Shown: positions 1 through 6,894 of the stretch, one piece after another
Layout: each line of letters opens with the position of its first letter
How positions within the stretch are numbered: position 1 is the stretch's first letter
Assembly: GCA_030064795.1 (NCBI GenBank)
Contig: JASJEI010000188.1
Coordinates: 1-13,280 of the forward strand
Direction: 5' to 3'
Source of the DNA: Pleurocapsa sp. MO_226.B13
Lineage (GTDB): Bacteria > Cyanobacteriota > Cyanobacteriia > Cyanobacteriales > Xenococcaceae
Length of the DNA: 13,280 nucleotides
The notes under the pieces: model-generated
The model's database searches: none
Told to the model about the DNA's origin: nothing
The model's input: only the letters and a program-made list of their open reading frames with translations
Program-made: the position numbers and the translations under genes

Positions 1-53
1 ATCTAGTGTTTTATTTAATTAACAACACTATATGTAGTAATTGACTATTTTGA

Positions 54-173
54 CTTTTGCTCTTTCTTGTCACCAATGGTCTCTATCGCGGTTTAAATGA
101 AGAAATAGCGATTCTAGAAGCAGAAAAATTAAGAGCGACTGAGGTGGAATCAAGTCTGGTTGCGAATAAGTAA
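54..173 (+). pseudogene. C-terminal remnant of an unidentified protein
   Basis: An open frame follows an in-frame TGA at 51-53 and ends at TAA 171-173. It gives about 39 residues, including the stretch GLYRGLNEEIAILEAEKLRA, which is charged, helical and protein-like, preceded by a short hydrophobic stretch (LLLFLVT). No credible start codon with a ribosome binding site precedes it, and the DNA before it is AT-rich with stops. I read it as the tail of a truncated or frameshifted gene, possibly a membrane protein, but I do not recognise the family. Chance coding is possible. Confidence 0.3.
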
Positions 174-266
174 ACAGTTGTAGCGTGGTGCGTTAATTAG
201 TTAAGACAAATGGTTGGCTAGATATTGGCACTAAATTGATAGTTGAGTAATTTTTATAAGTTAATA

Positions 267-914
267 ATGAATGAACTTTTACCGCCTTGGTCATTACTGA
301 CAACCTTTGTGGCTGCCAGCTTTATTCTTGCCATAACACCAGGGTCTGGCGTATTGTATATTGTCACTCGCAGTATATCTCAAGGCAGGCGATCGGGACT
401 GGCTTCAGTTGCAGGGGTTGCCTTGGGCAATCTTGGCAATGCCATCGGTGCATCGGTGGGACTGGCTACCATATTTGCCGTGTCGTCAGTTGCCTTCGCA
501 ATTGTTAAGTATGCGGGAGCTTTGTATCTGATTTATCTTGGGATTCAGACATGGCGATCGCCTGAGTCGGAAGTAAGGGCAGAAAACCCAATCTCTGCAC
601 GTCCCTGGAGAATTTTTCGGGATGGTTTCCTGGTGGCTTTACTCAATCCCAAAACAGCTATTTTCTTTGCTGCTTTCCTGCCTCAATTTATGGGGACAAC
701 AACAACGCCCATACTGCAAAGCGCGCTCCTTGGTACGCTATTCGTCACAATAGCAGCGACAACCGATACCGTCTATGCCTTAGCTGCGGGTTCTATTGCC
801 CCAACCTTGGCACGAGCAAGGGGATTTCGTCAACTCGGACGTTACTTAACTGGTGGTGCATTTATTGGACTGGGTATGATGACTGCATTTGCTGGATCTC
901 GTAGCAGTAAATAG
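267..914 (+). CDS. LysE/RhtB family amino-acid exporter
   Basis: This is an inner-membrane exporter of the LysE/RhtB (LysE_type translocator) family, which moves amino acids or similar small metabolites out of the cell. Numbering from the ATG at 267 gives 215 residues, close to the usual 205-210. The N-terminal hydrophobic helix runs into the family signature TPGSGVLYIVTRSISQGRR (residues 24-42), and the second hallmark NPKTAIFFAAFLPQF lies at 127-141. Five or six membrane segments are visible. An in-frame TTG at 243 would add eight residues; I prefer the ATG because family members begin about here and neither site has a clear Shine-Dalgarno sequence. The gene is near 50% GC, above its neighbours. 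It sits 45 bases upstream of an amine oxidase gene on the same strand, so the two may be cotranscribed. The substrate cannot be deduced. Confidence 0.88.
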   Translation: MNELLPPWSLLTTFVAASFILAITPGSGVLYIVTRSISQGRRSGLASVAGVALGNLGNAIGASVGLATIFAVSSVAFAIVKYAGALYLIYLGIQTWRSPESEVRAENPISARPWRIFRDGFLVALLNPKTAIFFAAFLPQFMGTTTTPILQSALLGTLFVTIAATTDTVYALAAGSIAPTLARARGFRQLGRYLTGGAFIGLGMMTAFAGSRSSK

Positions 915-959
915 CTATTGGTGAATGACTAAAAAAAGACTATAAATTATCGATTCGTA

Positions 960-2117
960 ATGACACAACAATTTGACGCTATTGTTTTGGGTGCAGGGGG
1001 AATGGGCAGTGCTGCTGCTTACTATCTTGCCAAATCAGGACAAAAAGTTTTATTACTAGAGCAGTTTGAACTTAACCATCAAAAAGGAAGTTCTTACGGC
1101 TTTTCACGGGTAATCCGCTACACCTACGATAATCCAATCTACATCGAATTAATGAGGGATGCCTATCGGCTTTGGTTTGCCTTGGAAAAAGAAGCAGGAG
1201 AACAACTTTATGTGAAAACAGGTGGTTTGGATTTTGGCTTTCCCAGTCAAGAGACATTCCAAGCCCTAAAGCAAAGTATGGATGAGGCGAAATTAGATTA
1301 TGAATACTTAGAAGCAGACGAAGTTAGTCAACGCTTTCCCCAATTCAATTTAGATGCAGGTATGGCAGCTTTATATCAATCGGAAACGGGTTTATTAAGG
1401 ACTTCTCGCTGTGTTTTAGCTCATATTAGTTTAGCTCAAAAGCTTGGTGCTACAGTTATCGCAAGCACTCCCGTCACTAAAATTATTCCCCATAGCAGTA
1501 GTGTAGAAATACAAACCGAAACAGAAACCTACACGGCAGATAAATTAGTAATTACCGCAGGAAGTTGGGCAAAAGCTTTACTCGCCGAACAAGGTATCGA
1601 TCTACCATTAAAAATTATGCCCTGTCAGTTGGGATTTTACCAGCCAAAAGAACCAGCAGCCTTTAAACCTGGAAAATTTCCCGTATTTTTTGCTCATATG
1701 AACGGTGATTACGGCGAAATGCCTTATGGTATTCCCCACGAAGATGAGAGCATTGGGGTAAAGGTGACAACTTTCTATGGTTGGGACACGGTAGATCGAC
1801 CCAGTGAAGTAGACTATACTCCTAGTGAAGAGTGGGTAGAGCGCATCCGTAACTTTTCCCGTCAATATATTCCTGGTGCAGCAGGCGAAACCATTTCTAC
1901 TCGTCGCTGTCTCTATACTCTCACCCCTGACAAACATTTTATAGTTGATCGACATCCCCAATATAATCATATTGCGATCGGGGCAGGTTTTTCGGGCCAT
2001 GGCTTTAAATTTTCTACTCTAATCGGGAAAATGCTGGCAGAATTAGCTAAGACAGGAGAAACTCAACATGACACTAGCTTGTTTAAGCTTTCTCGTTTTC
2101 AGCAGCTTGCTGTTTGA
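960..2117 (+). CDS. solA: FAD-dependent amine oxidase, sarcosine / N-methyl-L-tryptophan oxidase type
   Basis: A monomeric flavoenzyme that oxidatively demethylates or deaminates N-methyl amino acids, releasing hydrogen peroxide; probably cytoplasmic. Its 385 residues match the family length. The dinucleotide-binding motif GAGGMG is at residues 11-16, followed by the conserved arginine segment SRVIRYTY. Lys268, in GVKVTTFYG, aligns with the oxygen-activating lysine of monomeric sarcosine oxidase. Cys317, in RRCLYTLTPDKHF, matches the cysteine that carries the covalent flavin. The C-terminal AAGFSGHGFKFS-type signature is present as GAGFSGHGFKFS. All expected key residues seem intact, so the gene should be functional. 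The usual database name is N-methyl-L-tryptophan oxidase (solA), but the true substrate (sarcosine, N-methyltryptophan, pipecolate or another amine) cannot be told from sequence. The upstream LysE-type exporter may handle a related amino acid. Confidence 0.88.
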   Translation: MTQQFDAIVLGAGGMGSAAAYYLAKSGQKVLLLEQFELNHQKGSSYGFSRVIRYTYDNPIYIELMRDAYRLWFALEKEAGEQLYVKTGGLDFGFPSQETFQALKQSMDEAKLDYEYLEADEVSQRFPQFNLDAGMAALYQSETGLLRTSRCVLAHISLAQKLGATVIASTPVTKIIPHSSSVEIQTETETYTADKLVITAGSWAKALLAEQGIDLPLKIMPCQLGFYQPKEPAAFKPGKFPVFFAHMNGDYGEMPYGIPHEDESIGVKVTTFYGWDTVDRPSEVDYTPSEEWVERIRNFSRQYIPGAAGETISTRRCLYTLTPDKHFIVDRHPQYNHIAIGAGFSGHGFKFSTLIGKMLAELAKTGETQHDTSLFKLSRFQQLAV

Positions 2118-2421
2118 ACCAGAAATTAAATATACTCGACCTACCTCACGGCGATCGATATAATCAAAGTGTTATCTTGGCAATTCTATTCATTGATTTC
2201 TCTGGAAACTTTAATCTAAATTATAGAAGTATTTAGAGATGTATTTCTCAAGTTTGATAATAAGTAAGTCCGATATCACATGACCGATAATACAAGCAAG
2301 TAAACTGTGCGGTAGAACAACCAATTGGTTCATTTGCTTTTCTTACTTATTTATTTTGTATTGTATGGAAAATCTGGCAGGGTTTAAAAGCAGATAATCA
2401 ATAATTTGAAAAGAAGCTGTC
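2118..2421. other. Intergenic region before the AraC-type pseudogene
   Basis: This 304-base AT-rich spacer holds no convincing open frame. It has CGATCG near 2152 and a perfect 12-base palindrome at 2319-2330. It probably contains the promoter of the following regulator gene, but I see no strong -35/-10 pair. Confidence 0.5.
2319..2330. promoter_or_regulatory. 12-bp perfect palindrome, possible operator
   Basis: AACCAATTGGTT is a perfect dyad about 90 bases upstream of the AraC-type start codon at 2422. Its position suits autoregulation by a dimeric regulator. It could also be chance in AT-rich DNA, and no second copy was noticed in the window. Confidence 0.2.
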
Positions 2422-3338
2422 ATGGCGATCGAAATATCAAAACATGGTGCGTCCGTTAATAAATGTCAAGAGTTAGCAACATTAATAGCTCGACACACCG
2501 ATCGCAAAGGAAACGGTTTTCATCAAACAGCTATAGACGAGCTGGAATTTGTGCGAGAGTCTTCAGTGACTACCTCAATACACGTCGTTTCCGAACCAGT
2601 TTTCGGCATCGTCGTTCAGGGAAAAAAAGAAGCATTGCTGAATAAAGAAATTTATCGCTATGGTGTAGCTCAATATATTGTTGTCTCAGTTGAATTGCCT
2701 TTGAGTGGATTTATTACGGAGGCGACTTCAGACAAGCCGTATTTGGGATTTAAACTAAAATTAGACCCCAATCGACTTTATAATACGATCGCTGCCCAAA
2801 CCCAATTGAGTAGCCAAATGACAAATAAATCTGTTAGAGGCTTGTTTGTTAGCAACGCGGATACATCATTAATCGATTGTGCCATTAAACTTACTCGGCT
2901 TTTAGATACCCCACGAGATATACCTTTTTTAGCACCGATCGTAATCCGCGAAATCCATGATCGCCTTTTAATGGGGAAGGAGAAGCTGTCCGTCAAATTG
3001 CCATACCAGGCAGTAATATGCAGCGCATTGCCGAGGCGATCGCATTCATCAAGACTTATTTTACCAAATCGATGCGCGTCGAGCAGTTAGCCAAACAAGT
3101 TAATATGTCTCCTTCATCTTTTCATCACCATTTCAAACAAGTGACTTCGATGAGTCCTCTTCAATATCAAAAGCAATTAAGACTATTAGAGGCACGTCGT
3201 CTGATGCTGGCTAAAAATTCTGATGCTGCTCATGCTGCTTATCAGGTCGGTTATCAAAGTCCTTCCCAGTTTAGTCGCGAATATGCTCGAAGGTTCGGTG
3301 CGACACCTATTAAAGATATTAAGCGTCTGCGTTCTTAA
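2422..3338 (+). pseudogene. AraC family transcriptional regulator (AraC_N type), frameshifted
   Basis: Two overlapping frames together make one AraC-family regulator of about 305 residues. The first frame (2422-3090) carries the AraC_N cupin-like effector domain, with the hallmark stretch VVQGKKEALLNKEIYRYGVA and later IVIREIHDRLLMG. After that its translation turns unlike the family. The other frame picks up exactly there, reading GEAVRQIAIPGSNMQRIAEAI (21 residues; positions 2979-3041) into the HTH domain. The break falls at the four-G run 2973-2976: one more G would restore M-G-E-G-E-A-V-R-Q, as expected for the family. Regulators of this type often sit beside and control a short-chain dehydrogenase or other oxidoreductase. 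Remains of such a gene lie 0.8 kb downstream at 4174-4378. The shift could be a real mutation, a phase-variable G-run or a sequencing error; no slippery-site or pseudoknot signal was evident. Confidence 0.85.
3018..3338 (+). CDS. C-terminal DNA-binding fragment of the frameshifted AraC regulator
   Basis: From ATG 3018 this frame encodes 106 residues that form a complete AraC/XylS DNA-binding unit. The first helix-turn-helix is around RVEQLAKQVNMSPSSFHHHF. The second ends in the classic GYQSPSQFSREYARRFG followed by TP. It lacks the effector domain, which lies in the other frame upstream. There is no strong ribosome binding site before 3018, so independent translation is uncertain. If it is made, it would be an effector-blind DNA-binding protein. 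It is best read as the second half of the broken gene starting at 2422. Confidence 0.55.
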   Translation: MQRIAEAIAFIKTYFTKSMRVEQLAKQVNMSPSSFHHHFKQVTSMSPLQYQKQLRLLEARRLMLAKNSDAAHAAYQVGYQSPSQFSREYARRFGATPIKDIKRLRS

Positions 3339-3440
3339 AATAAAAAGATTCACAGACGATATATTGATTTGCGATCGTAATACTTGTTTGGTAAAGCGAT
3401 AATACCGACTCCATTTGAGAGACTGTTTGTGAACAAATTT

Positions 3441-3533
3441 TTAAGCTACTACTTGCTTATTTTGAGATAGTCGTTTTGACATCAAATGAACCATAGCAAC
3501 GATCGCAGAGAGTGATGAAGAAGTATTGAGTAT
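3441..3533 (-). pseudogene. Possible C-terminal remnant of a transposase-like gene
   Basis: On the minus strand an open stretch between stops ends with residues LSAIVAMVHLMSKRLSQNKQ. The AMVHLMSKRL segment resembles the hydrophobic-then-basic tail of IS5-like DDE transposases, but it is too short to assign. No start codon, inverted repeats or other transposase motifs were found. The rest of the 3339-3630 spacer shows nothing recognisable apart from CGATCG sites and the probable promoter region of the next gene. Confidence 0.15.
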
Positions 3534-3630
3534 CGAAGAATTCTAGATGTAGAGACTTTATATTTTTAGTACTGTCAATTTAATAGTACTGCACAAGATA
3601 AACACAGTAAGTTGCATATAAGAACGTCCT

Positions 3631-4002
3631 ATGAAATCTGCGCTCGAAATAGTTCAAAAATGGTTTGGCTCAATTGACGAAAATCTACTTGCTGAGGATA
3701 TTATCTGGAAAGTTTCAAAAGGATATCCTGTTTCTCAAACACATTATTCCTCTCGCCAAGAAGTAATTAAAAAGTTTTTTCCAGAACTCTTGGCTCATTT
3801 TTCTAAATGGGGAGCAGAAACGGAAGTATTCATCGAAGCAGACAACAAAGTGGTTGTTAAAGGACGCTATGTTGGTCTTATTAAGCAATCAGATACCCCG
3901 ATTGAAGTTGACTTTATTCATATTTGGACAGTGCGTGATGGAGTAATAAAGGAGGTAGAATCTGTTGCTGACACCGCCCAGTTCGCTATGTATGATTTAT
4001 AA
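3631..4002 (+). CDS. NTF2-like / SnoaL-like small domain protein
   Basis: A 123-residue cytoplasmic protein with the alpha+beta cone layout of NTF2-like (SnoaL / ketosteroid-isomerase-like) proteins. Visible are an N-terminal helix (ALEIVQKWFGSI), an early acidic and tryptophan-containing strand (AEDIIWKVSKGYPV), a helix (EVIKKFFPELLAHF), and the typical C-terminal strand pairs GRYVGLIKQS, DFIHIWTVRDGVIKEVES and an ending like VADTAQF. The length is normal for the family. Members include isomerases, cyclases, dehydratases and pure binding domains, so no reaction can be named. It stands alone on the plus strand between the broken AraC gene and dehydrogenase remains. No good ribosome binding site is seen before the ATG. 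Confidence 0.75.
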   Translation: MKSALEIVQKWFGSIDENLLAEDIIWKVSKGYPVSQTHYSSRQEVIKKFFPELLAHFSKWGAETEVFIEADNKVVVKGRYVGLIKQSDTPIEVDFIHIWTVRDGVIKEVESVADTAQFAMYDL

Positions 4003-4173
4003 AAAGCGATTGTAGTACATCATTAGAACGCTCCGCTAATAACGATATTTGCTTACTTGTTTCGCAGGCTGTCCAGCCAGTGAAATCTTTTCCCGCAGCA
4101 ATCTAATCTATGTTTACTTGGTTTAATTTTTCCTGATTTTATTCCTCAACTAAAACTGGTTAAAGTACTACAG

Positions 4174-4378
4174 TTAAAATGCACTTGCCGTCGGGCGGAA
4201 AATTATTTCATTAACATCAACATCCTCTGGCTGAGAGGCAGCATACAAGACAGCCTTGGCGATCGCATCTGAGTTTAGGGCAATTTTACGAAGTTCAGGT
4301 AAAAATCCTTTTGCCGATCGATCCGTAATATCACTGAGTTAAATAAATTTCTGTGTGTCGAACCAAGGCGATCGATAA
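4174..4378 (-). pseudogene. 3' end of a short-chain dehydrogenase/reductase (SDR) gene
   Basis: On the minus strand 4338-4174 reads as 54 residues plus stop, including ELRKIALNSDAIAKAVLYAA, QPEDVDVNEIIFRPTA and the end SAF. This is the typical C-terminus of YdfG-like NADP-dependent SDR enzymes, where SPDAIARAIAYAIEQP... and VDVNEI..RPT are conserved. Just upstream, in another frame (4378-4340), LVRHTEIYLTQ matches the usual PG-x-V-x-TE segment, so at least one frameshift is present. The Rossmann glycine motif and catalytic YxxxK part are absent. The rest of the gene would have lain where the minus-strand AraC/OruR gene now ends (4379). It contains a HIP1 site at 4259-4266. The fragment is dead, but its family is clear. 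Confidence 0.7.
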
Positions 4379-5386
4379 TCACTCAAAAGTTAATTTACTT
4401 TCTTTACGAAAACTTTCTGGTGTTTTTCCCGTCCAAGTATGAAAAGCACGGAAGAATGAGTTGGGATCGTCAAAACCTAATAAAAAAGAGATTTCACTAC
4501 TAGATGTGGTTGAGTTAGTCAGGTAATATCGAGCTAACTTTTCACGAGTCCGATTTAATTCGATTTTAAAGCTGGTTGATTCTTCCTGTAATCGTCGTTG
4601 TAAAGTTCTTTTACTCACTCCTAATTTATGGGATACATTCTCAATTGAGGTCTGACCAGTTGGTAATAATTCCAGTAAGGCACTCTGGACGCGATCGCGA
4701 AAACTAGCGTCAAGTTTCAAATCCATCAGTCTTTTTCTAAGTTCGGGTTCAAAAAACCGCCACATAGACTCATTATTAGTTAGAAATGGACATTGAGCAT
4801 CTGCGATCGAGAAAGTAATTTGATTCTGTTGCCCCAATTTAGGAGTAGTACCGAAAAAATCAGTATATGCCTTGTCACTATTTAATCTTTCTTGAGTCTG
4901 AATTTTAAGCGGGATAATATGTTCTCTCGTTGCGAGACGAATTAAATAAACTAGAAAAACTGATTCTGTTGCTGCTAAAAATCCTGGCAATTTTTCATTC
5001 TCATTGATAGAATCAACAGTTAAGATTACATCTGTCTCACTTTCGCTAACATCAAGAGTCATTGGTCCAAGAAGTTTTTTGAACTGACTCAATCGTTTCA
5101 TCGCTACTAAAAGATTAGGACTACAAAGTGTAGCAAAAAGTGGTGGATTAAATGATTCTACTGGTACTGATTGACCCAACTTTACCGGGAAAGTAGGATC
5201 TTTGACTGTTTCAGCTAATCCTGTCCAAAATCGAAAATATTCCGTTGAGTTGACAGTTAATGTTTGGCGAGAGAATAGATCCCTTGGTAATTGAGCGCGA
5301 GTTAATATCTCAGATACACTTATACCAAGGTCTTTGAAAATTATCTGCCAACCAGGTTCAATAATAAATTTCTTAGTTGAATTCAA
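4379..5386 (-). CDS. AraC family transcriptional regulator, OruR / arabinose-binding-domain type
   Basis: A 335-residue DNA-binding regulator. Residues about 15-200 form the Arabinose_bd-type effector domain seen in OruR/ArgR-like AraC proteins (for example YFRFWTGLAETVKDPTFPVKLG at 50-71). The C-terminal 95 residues hold the two helix-turn-helices: SIENVSHKLGVSKRTLQRRL at 247-266 and EISFLLGFDDPNSFFRAFHTW at 298-318, followed by TGKTPESFRK. All parts look intact. The gene starts 39 bases after the end of an alpha/beta hydrolase gene on the same strand, so they probably form an operon, and the regulator may sense the substrate or product of that hydrolase. Its 3' end directly abuts a decayed dehydrogenase tail. 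The effector cannot be predicted. Confidence 0.87.
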   Translation of the reverse strand: MNSTKKFIIEPGWQIIFKDLGISVSEILTRAQLPRDLFSRQTLTVNSTEYFRFWTGLAETVKDPTFPVKLGQSVPVESFNPPLFATLCSPNLLVAMKRLSQFKKLLGPMTLDVSESETDVILTVDSINENEKLPGFLAATESVFLVYLIRLATREHIIPLKIQTQERLNSDKAYTDFFGTTPKLGQQNQITFSIADAQCPFLTNNESMWRFFEPELRKRLMDLKLDASFRDRVQSALLELLPTGQTSIENVSHKLGVSKRTLQRRLQEESTSFKIELNRTREKLARYYLTNSTTSSSEISFLLGFDDPNSFFRAFHTWTGKTPESFRKESKLTFE

Positions 5387-5425
5387 TTTAGTACACTCAA
5401 ATATAAATCTCCACGAGAGTTGTAT

Positions 5426-6313
5426 TTACAAATGCTTATCAAACCATTCCAACATTTTTTCAGGATGGTTACCAAACCAATTATATCCATCGAATCTGTG
5501 TTGCGTTTCTTCCAGCCAATGCATTTCTTTTTTTACAGGAATGGCTTCATACAGTTGATTGATAAAATCTAAATTAGTCCAAGGGTCTTTTCTGCCTTGT
5601 ACTAATAAAGTAGGCGTAACCACTTTTGTGACCTGGTCTAACATGGGATAGTCAAGAGAGACTTTAGTATGGCTTTTGTAATGTTCTTCTGCATATTTGA
5701 AAATAGAACCTTTAATTCCGTAAGCTCTCAGGAAATCACCATTTCCTAAAGGCTGCATGGCAACCAAGGCTTTAACATTGGAGTTGAGAAACAGTTCTGG
5801 ATCTCTTTCTTGGGCGATAAATGTTGCATTGCCACCCATGCAGTAACTTAGGAGTCCAATGTTTTTATCTTGGGTAGCTTCATTATTGGCAATAAATTCT
5901 ACTGCTCCGAGGACATCATTACTCTCGTCTACTCCCCCAGTACCAACACCAAGCTCGCTTTTTTTACTCATACCATGATTTCTGAGGTCGTACATCAATA
6001 CCGCATACCCCGCATCCACAAGTCTTTTAGCAACTAGCACGAATTCTATCTCTTGTTTATAAGGTTTAGTCAGCATCGGCTGATATTTGGTTTGATAACC
6101 AAATCGATTTGCCCGATAGCCAAAATGAGTCATAATAACAACCTTTTTCCCAGTCCCATTGAGCAACCAACCCGATAGCTTGACACCGTCTCTGGCAAGG
6201 AATTCGACATCAGTGTAATCAAGACCATAATCAGAAGGAGTTTTTGGAAATGGTTGCGCTACTGGATAGAGAACTGTGTCGCCGATTTTTTTGCCAATTG
6301 TTTTGAGAAGCAT
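5426..6313 (-). CDS. Alpha/beta hydrolase with cysteine nucleophile (dienelactone-hydrolase-like)
   Basis: A 295-residue alpha/beta-hydrolase-fold enzyme, probably cytoplasmic. The first strands are followed by FLARDGVKLSGWLLNG, and the oxyanion region is around MTHFGYRAN (61-69). The nucleophile elbow LLSYCMGGNA puts Cys158 where most family members have serine. Dienelactone hydrolases use Cys in G-x-C-x-G-G, and here the first Gly is Ser156. Asp243 (QGRKDPWT) and His272 (TQHRFDGY) complete a plausible triad. No signal peptide is seen. The start is supported by a strong Shine-Dalgarno sequence at 6323-6330. It leads a probable two-gene unit with the AraC/OruR regulator. The substrate is unknown; esters, lactones or thioesters are possible. 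Confidence 0.82.
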   Translation of the reverse strand: MLLKTIGKKIGDTVLYPVAQPFPKTPSDYGLDYTDVEFLARDGVKLSGWLLNGTGKKVVIMTHFGYRANRFGYQTKYQPMLTKPYKQEIEFVLVAKRLVDAGYAVLMYDLRNHGMSKKSELGVGTGGVDESNDVLGAVEFIANNEATQDKNIGLLSYCMGGNATFIAQERDPELFLNSNVKALVAMQPLGNGDFLRAYGIKGSIFKYAEEHYKSHTKVSLDYPMLDQVTKVVTPTLLVQGRKDPWTNLDFINQLYEAIPVKKEMHWLEETQHRFDGYNWFGNHPEKMLEWFDKHL

Positions 6314-6322
6314 ATAGAGTAA

Positions 6323-6330
6323 CTCCTTTT
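6323..6330 (-). promoter_or_regulatory. Strong ribosome binding site of the alpha/beta hydrolase gene
   Basis: On the minus strand AAAAGGAG lies nine bases before the ATG at 6313. It fixes the start of the hydrolase and contrasts with the weak sites before most genes here. Confidence 0.7.
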
Positions 6331-6452
6331 ATAACTCATTTTTAGTTTTCTTTTTTAATTCAGTCTCATCTTAAAAAACGAACCAATAAACGGCACTAGC
6401 AAGTTACGCCAAAATATATGTAAAATGCGCCAATCTATAATGACCCATTTTG

Positions 6453-6472
6453 TTTTTGCAAAAATGCAAAAA
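6453..6472. promoter_or_regulatory. Inverted repeat TTTTTGCA-N4-TGCAAAAA
   Basis: A perfect 8-base inverted repeat with a four-A loop, 140 bases upstream of the hydrolase start. A second, weaker GCAAA/TTTGC pair follows (6466-6480) and leads into a run of T on the plus strand. It could be an operator for the AraC-type regulator, or a weak terminator for plus-strand transcription. Both readings are inference. Confidence 0.25.
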
Positions 6473-6635
6473 TAATTTGCTTTTTTTAGCTGTTGCAATT
6501 GCATTAAATAGCAATAATAATCAAGACATAGATTGGATTCATTGATAGATATCTGAAGTTCGGGAGTCAAATTCATCAAAGCAGTTGGTTTAACAGAATA
6601 CTTACCAATCGAAAACGAAAATAGCTTACGAGATA

Positions 6636-6839
6636 TTGAATATGACTAAAGCGATCGAACCCCAAGGCACGATCTGTTCCATTGTGGAAAACGAACAACC
6701 GCTAGACATGAATATTTTAAAGAGTAAGAGTGCTGGTTTGGTTTGGGAATTTATGTTTACTCGCTCGATGTATCAAACAGAAGATATAACAGAGCAAAGT
6801 AGAACTATTGGCAAAATTGTTTTAGCCGAATGGAATTAA
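6636..6839 (+). pseudogene. Zinc-type alcohol dehydrogenase (MDR family) remnant with internal in-frame deletion
   Basis: The 67 residues begin inside the NAD(P)-binding domain (KAIEPQGTICSIVENEQPLD), continue with LKSKSAGLVWEFMFTRSMYQTED and end with SRTIGKIVLAEWN. In zinc-binding alcohol dehydrogenase / quinone oxidoreductase-like proteins the segment WEFMFTRSM..TEDM.EQ is followed by roughly fifty residues before the C-terminal GR.IGKIVL.. tail. Here the two are joined at about residues 54-55 (near 6798), in frame. The N-terminal catalytic domain is also missing. An in-frame TTG at 6636 or ATG at 6642 could start translation, but no ribosome binding site is clear. The product cannot be an active enzyme. 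Related enzymes often neighbour AraC regulators and SDR enzymes, matching the other remnants nearby. Confidence 0.75.
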
Positions 6840-6870
6840 TCTTTAACAGCCTAGAAAAAAGGAAAAAATC

Positions 6871-6894
6871 ATGTCAAAACTAACTATCCTTGCC
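6871..6894 (+). pseudogene. Possible 5' stub of a monooxygenase-like gene
   Basis: Just after the dehydrogenase remnant a good ribosome binding site (AAAAAAGGAAAAAATC) precedes ATG 6871, which reads MSKLTILA. The frame then runs into DNA that encodes the C-terminus of the MATE exporter on the other strand and stops at 6937-6939. MSKLTILA is a common N-terminus of antibiotic-biosynthesis monooxygenase (YgiN-like) proteins, so this may be the start of a gene cut off by a rearrangement. Eight residues are too few to be sure. Confidence 0.3.

Larger units (their letters stand above)
6314..6635. other. Intergenic region upstream of the hydrolase gene
   Basis: About 320 AT-rich bases separate the hydrolase start from the alcohol dehydrogenase remnant. 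It should carry the promoter of the hydrolase-regulator pair. A hairpin dyad is at 6453-6472. A 74-codon open frame on the minus strand (6355-6579) resembles no known protein and has no ribosome binding site. Confidence 0.45.

Noticed and set aside
1608..2000. 130-codon minus-strand open frame inside the amine oxidase gene
   Set aside because: The plus-strand frame has intact FAD and covalent-flavin motifs; the antisense product has no recognisable features or ribosome binding site.
4003..4120. Possible protein-like minus-strand stretch just after the NTF2-like gene
   Set aside because: One frame reads IAAGKDFTGWTACETSK-like residues, but it is short, has no start and could not be linked to the SDR remnant or to any family.
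6355..6579. 74-codon minus-strand open frame in the spacer before the hydrolase
   Set aside because: AT-rich composition, no ribosome binding site and no recognisable motif; the hydrolase promoter region is the simpler reading.
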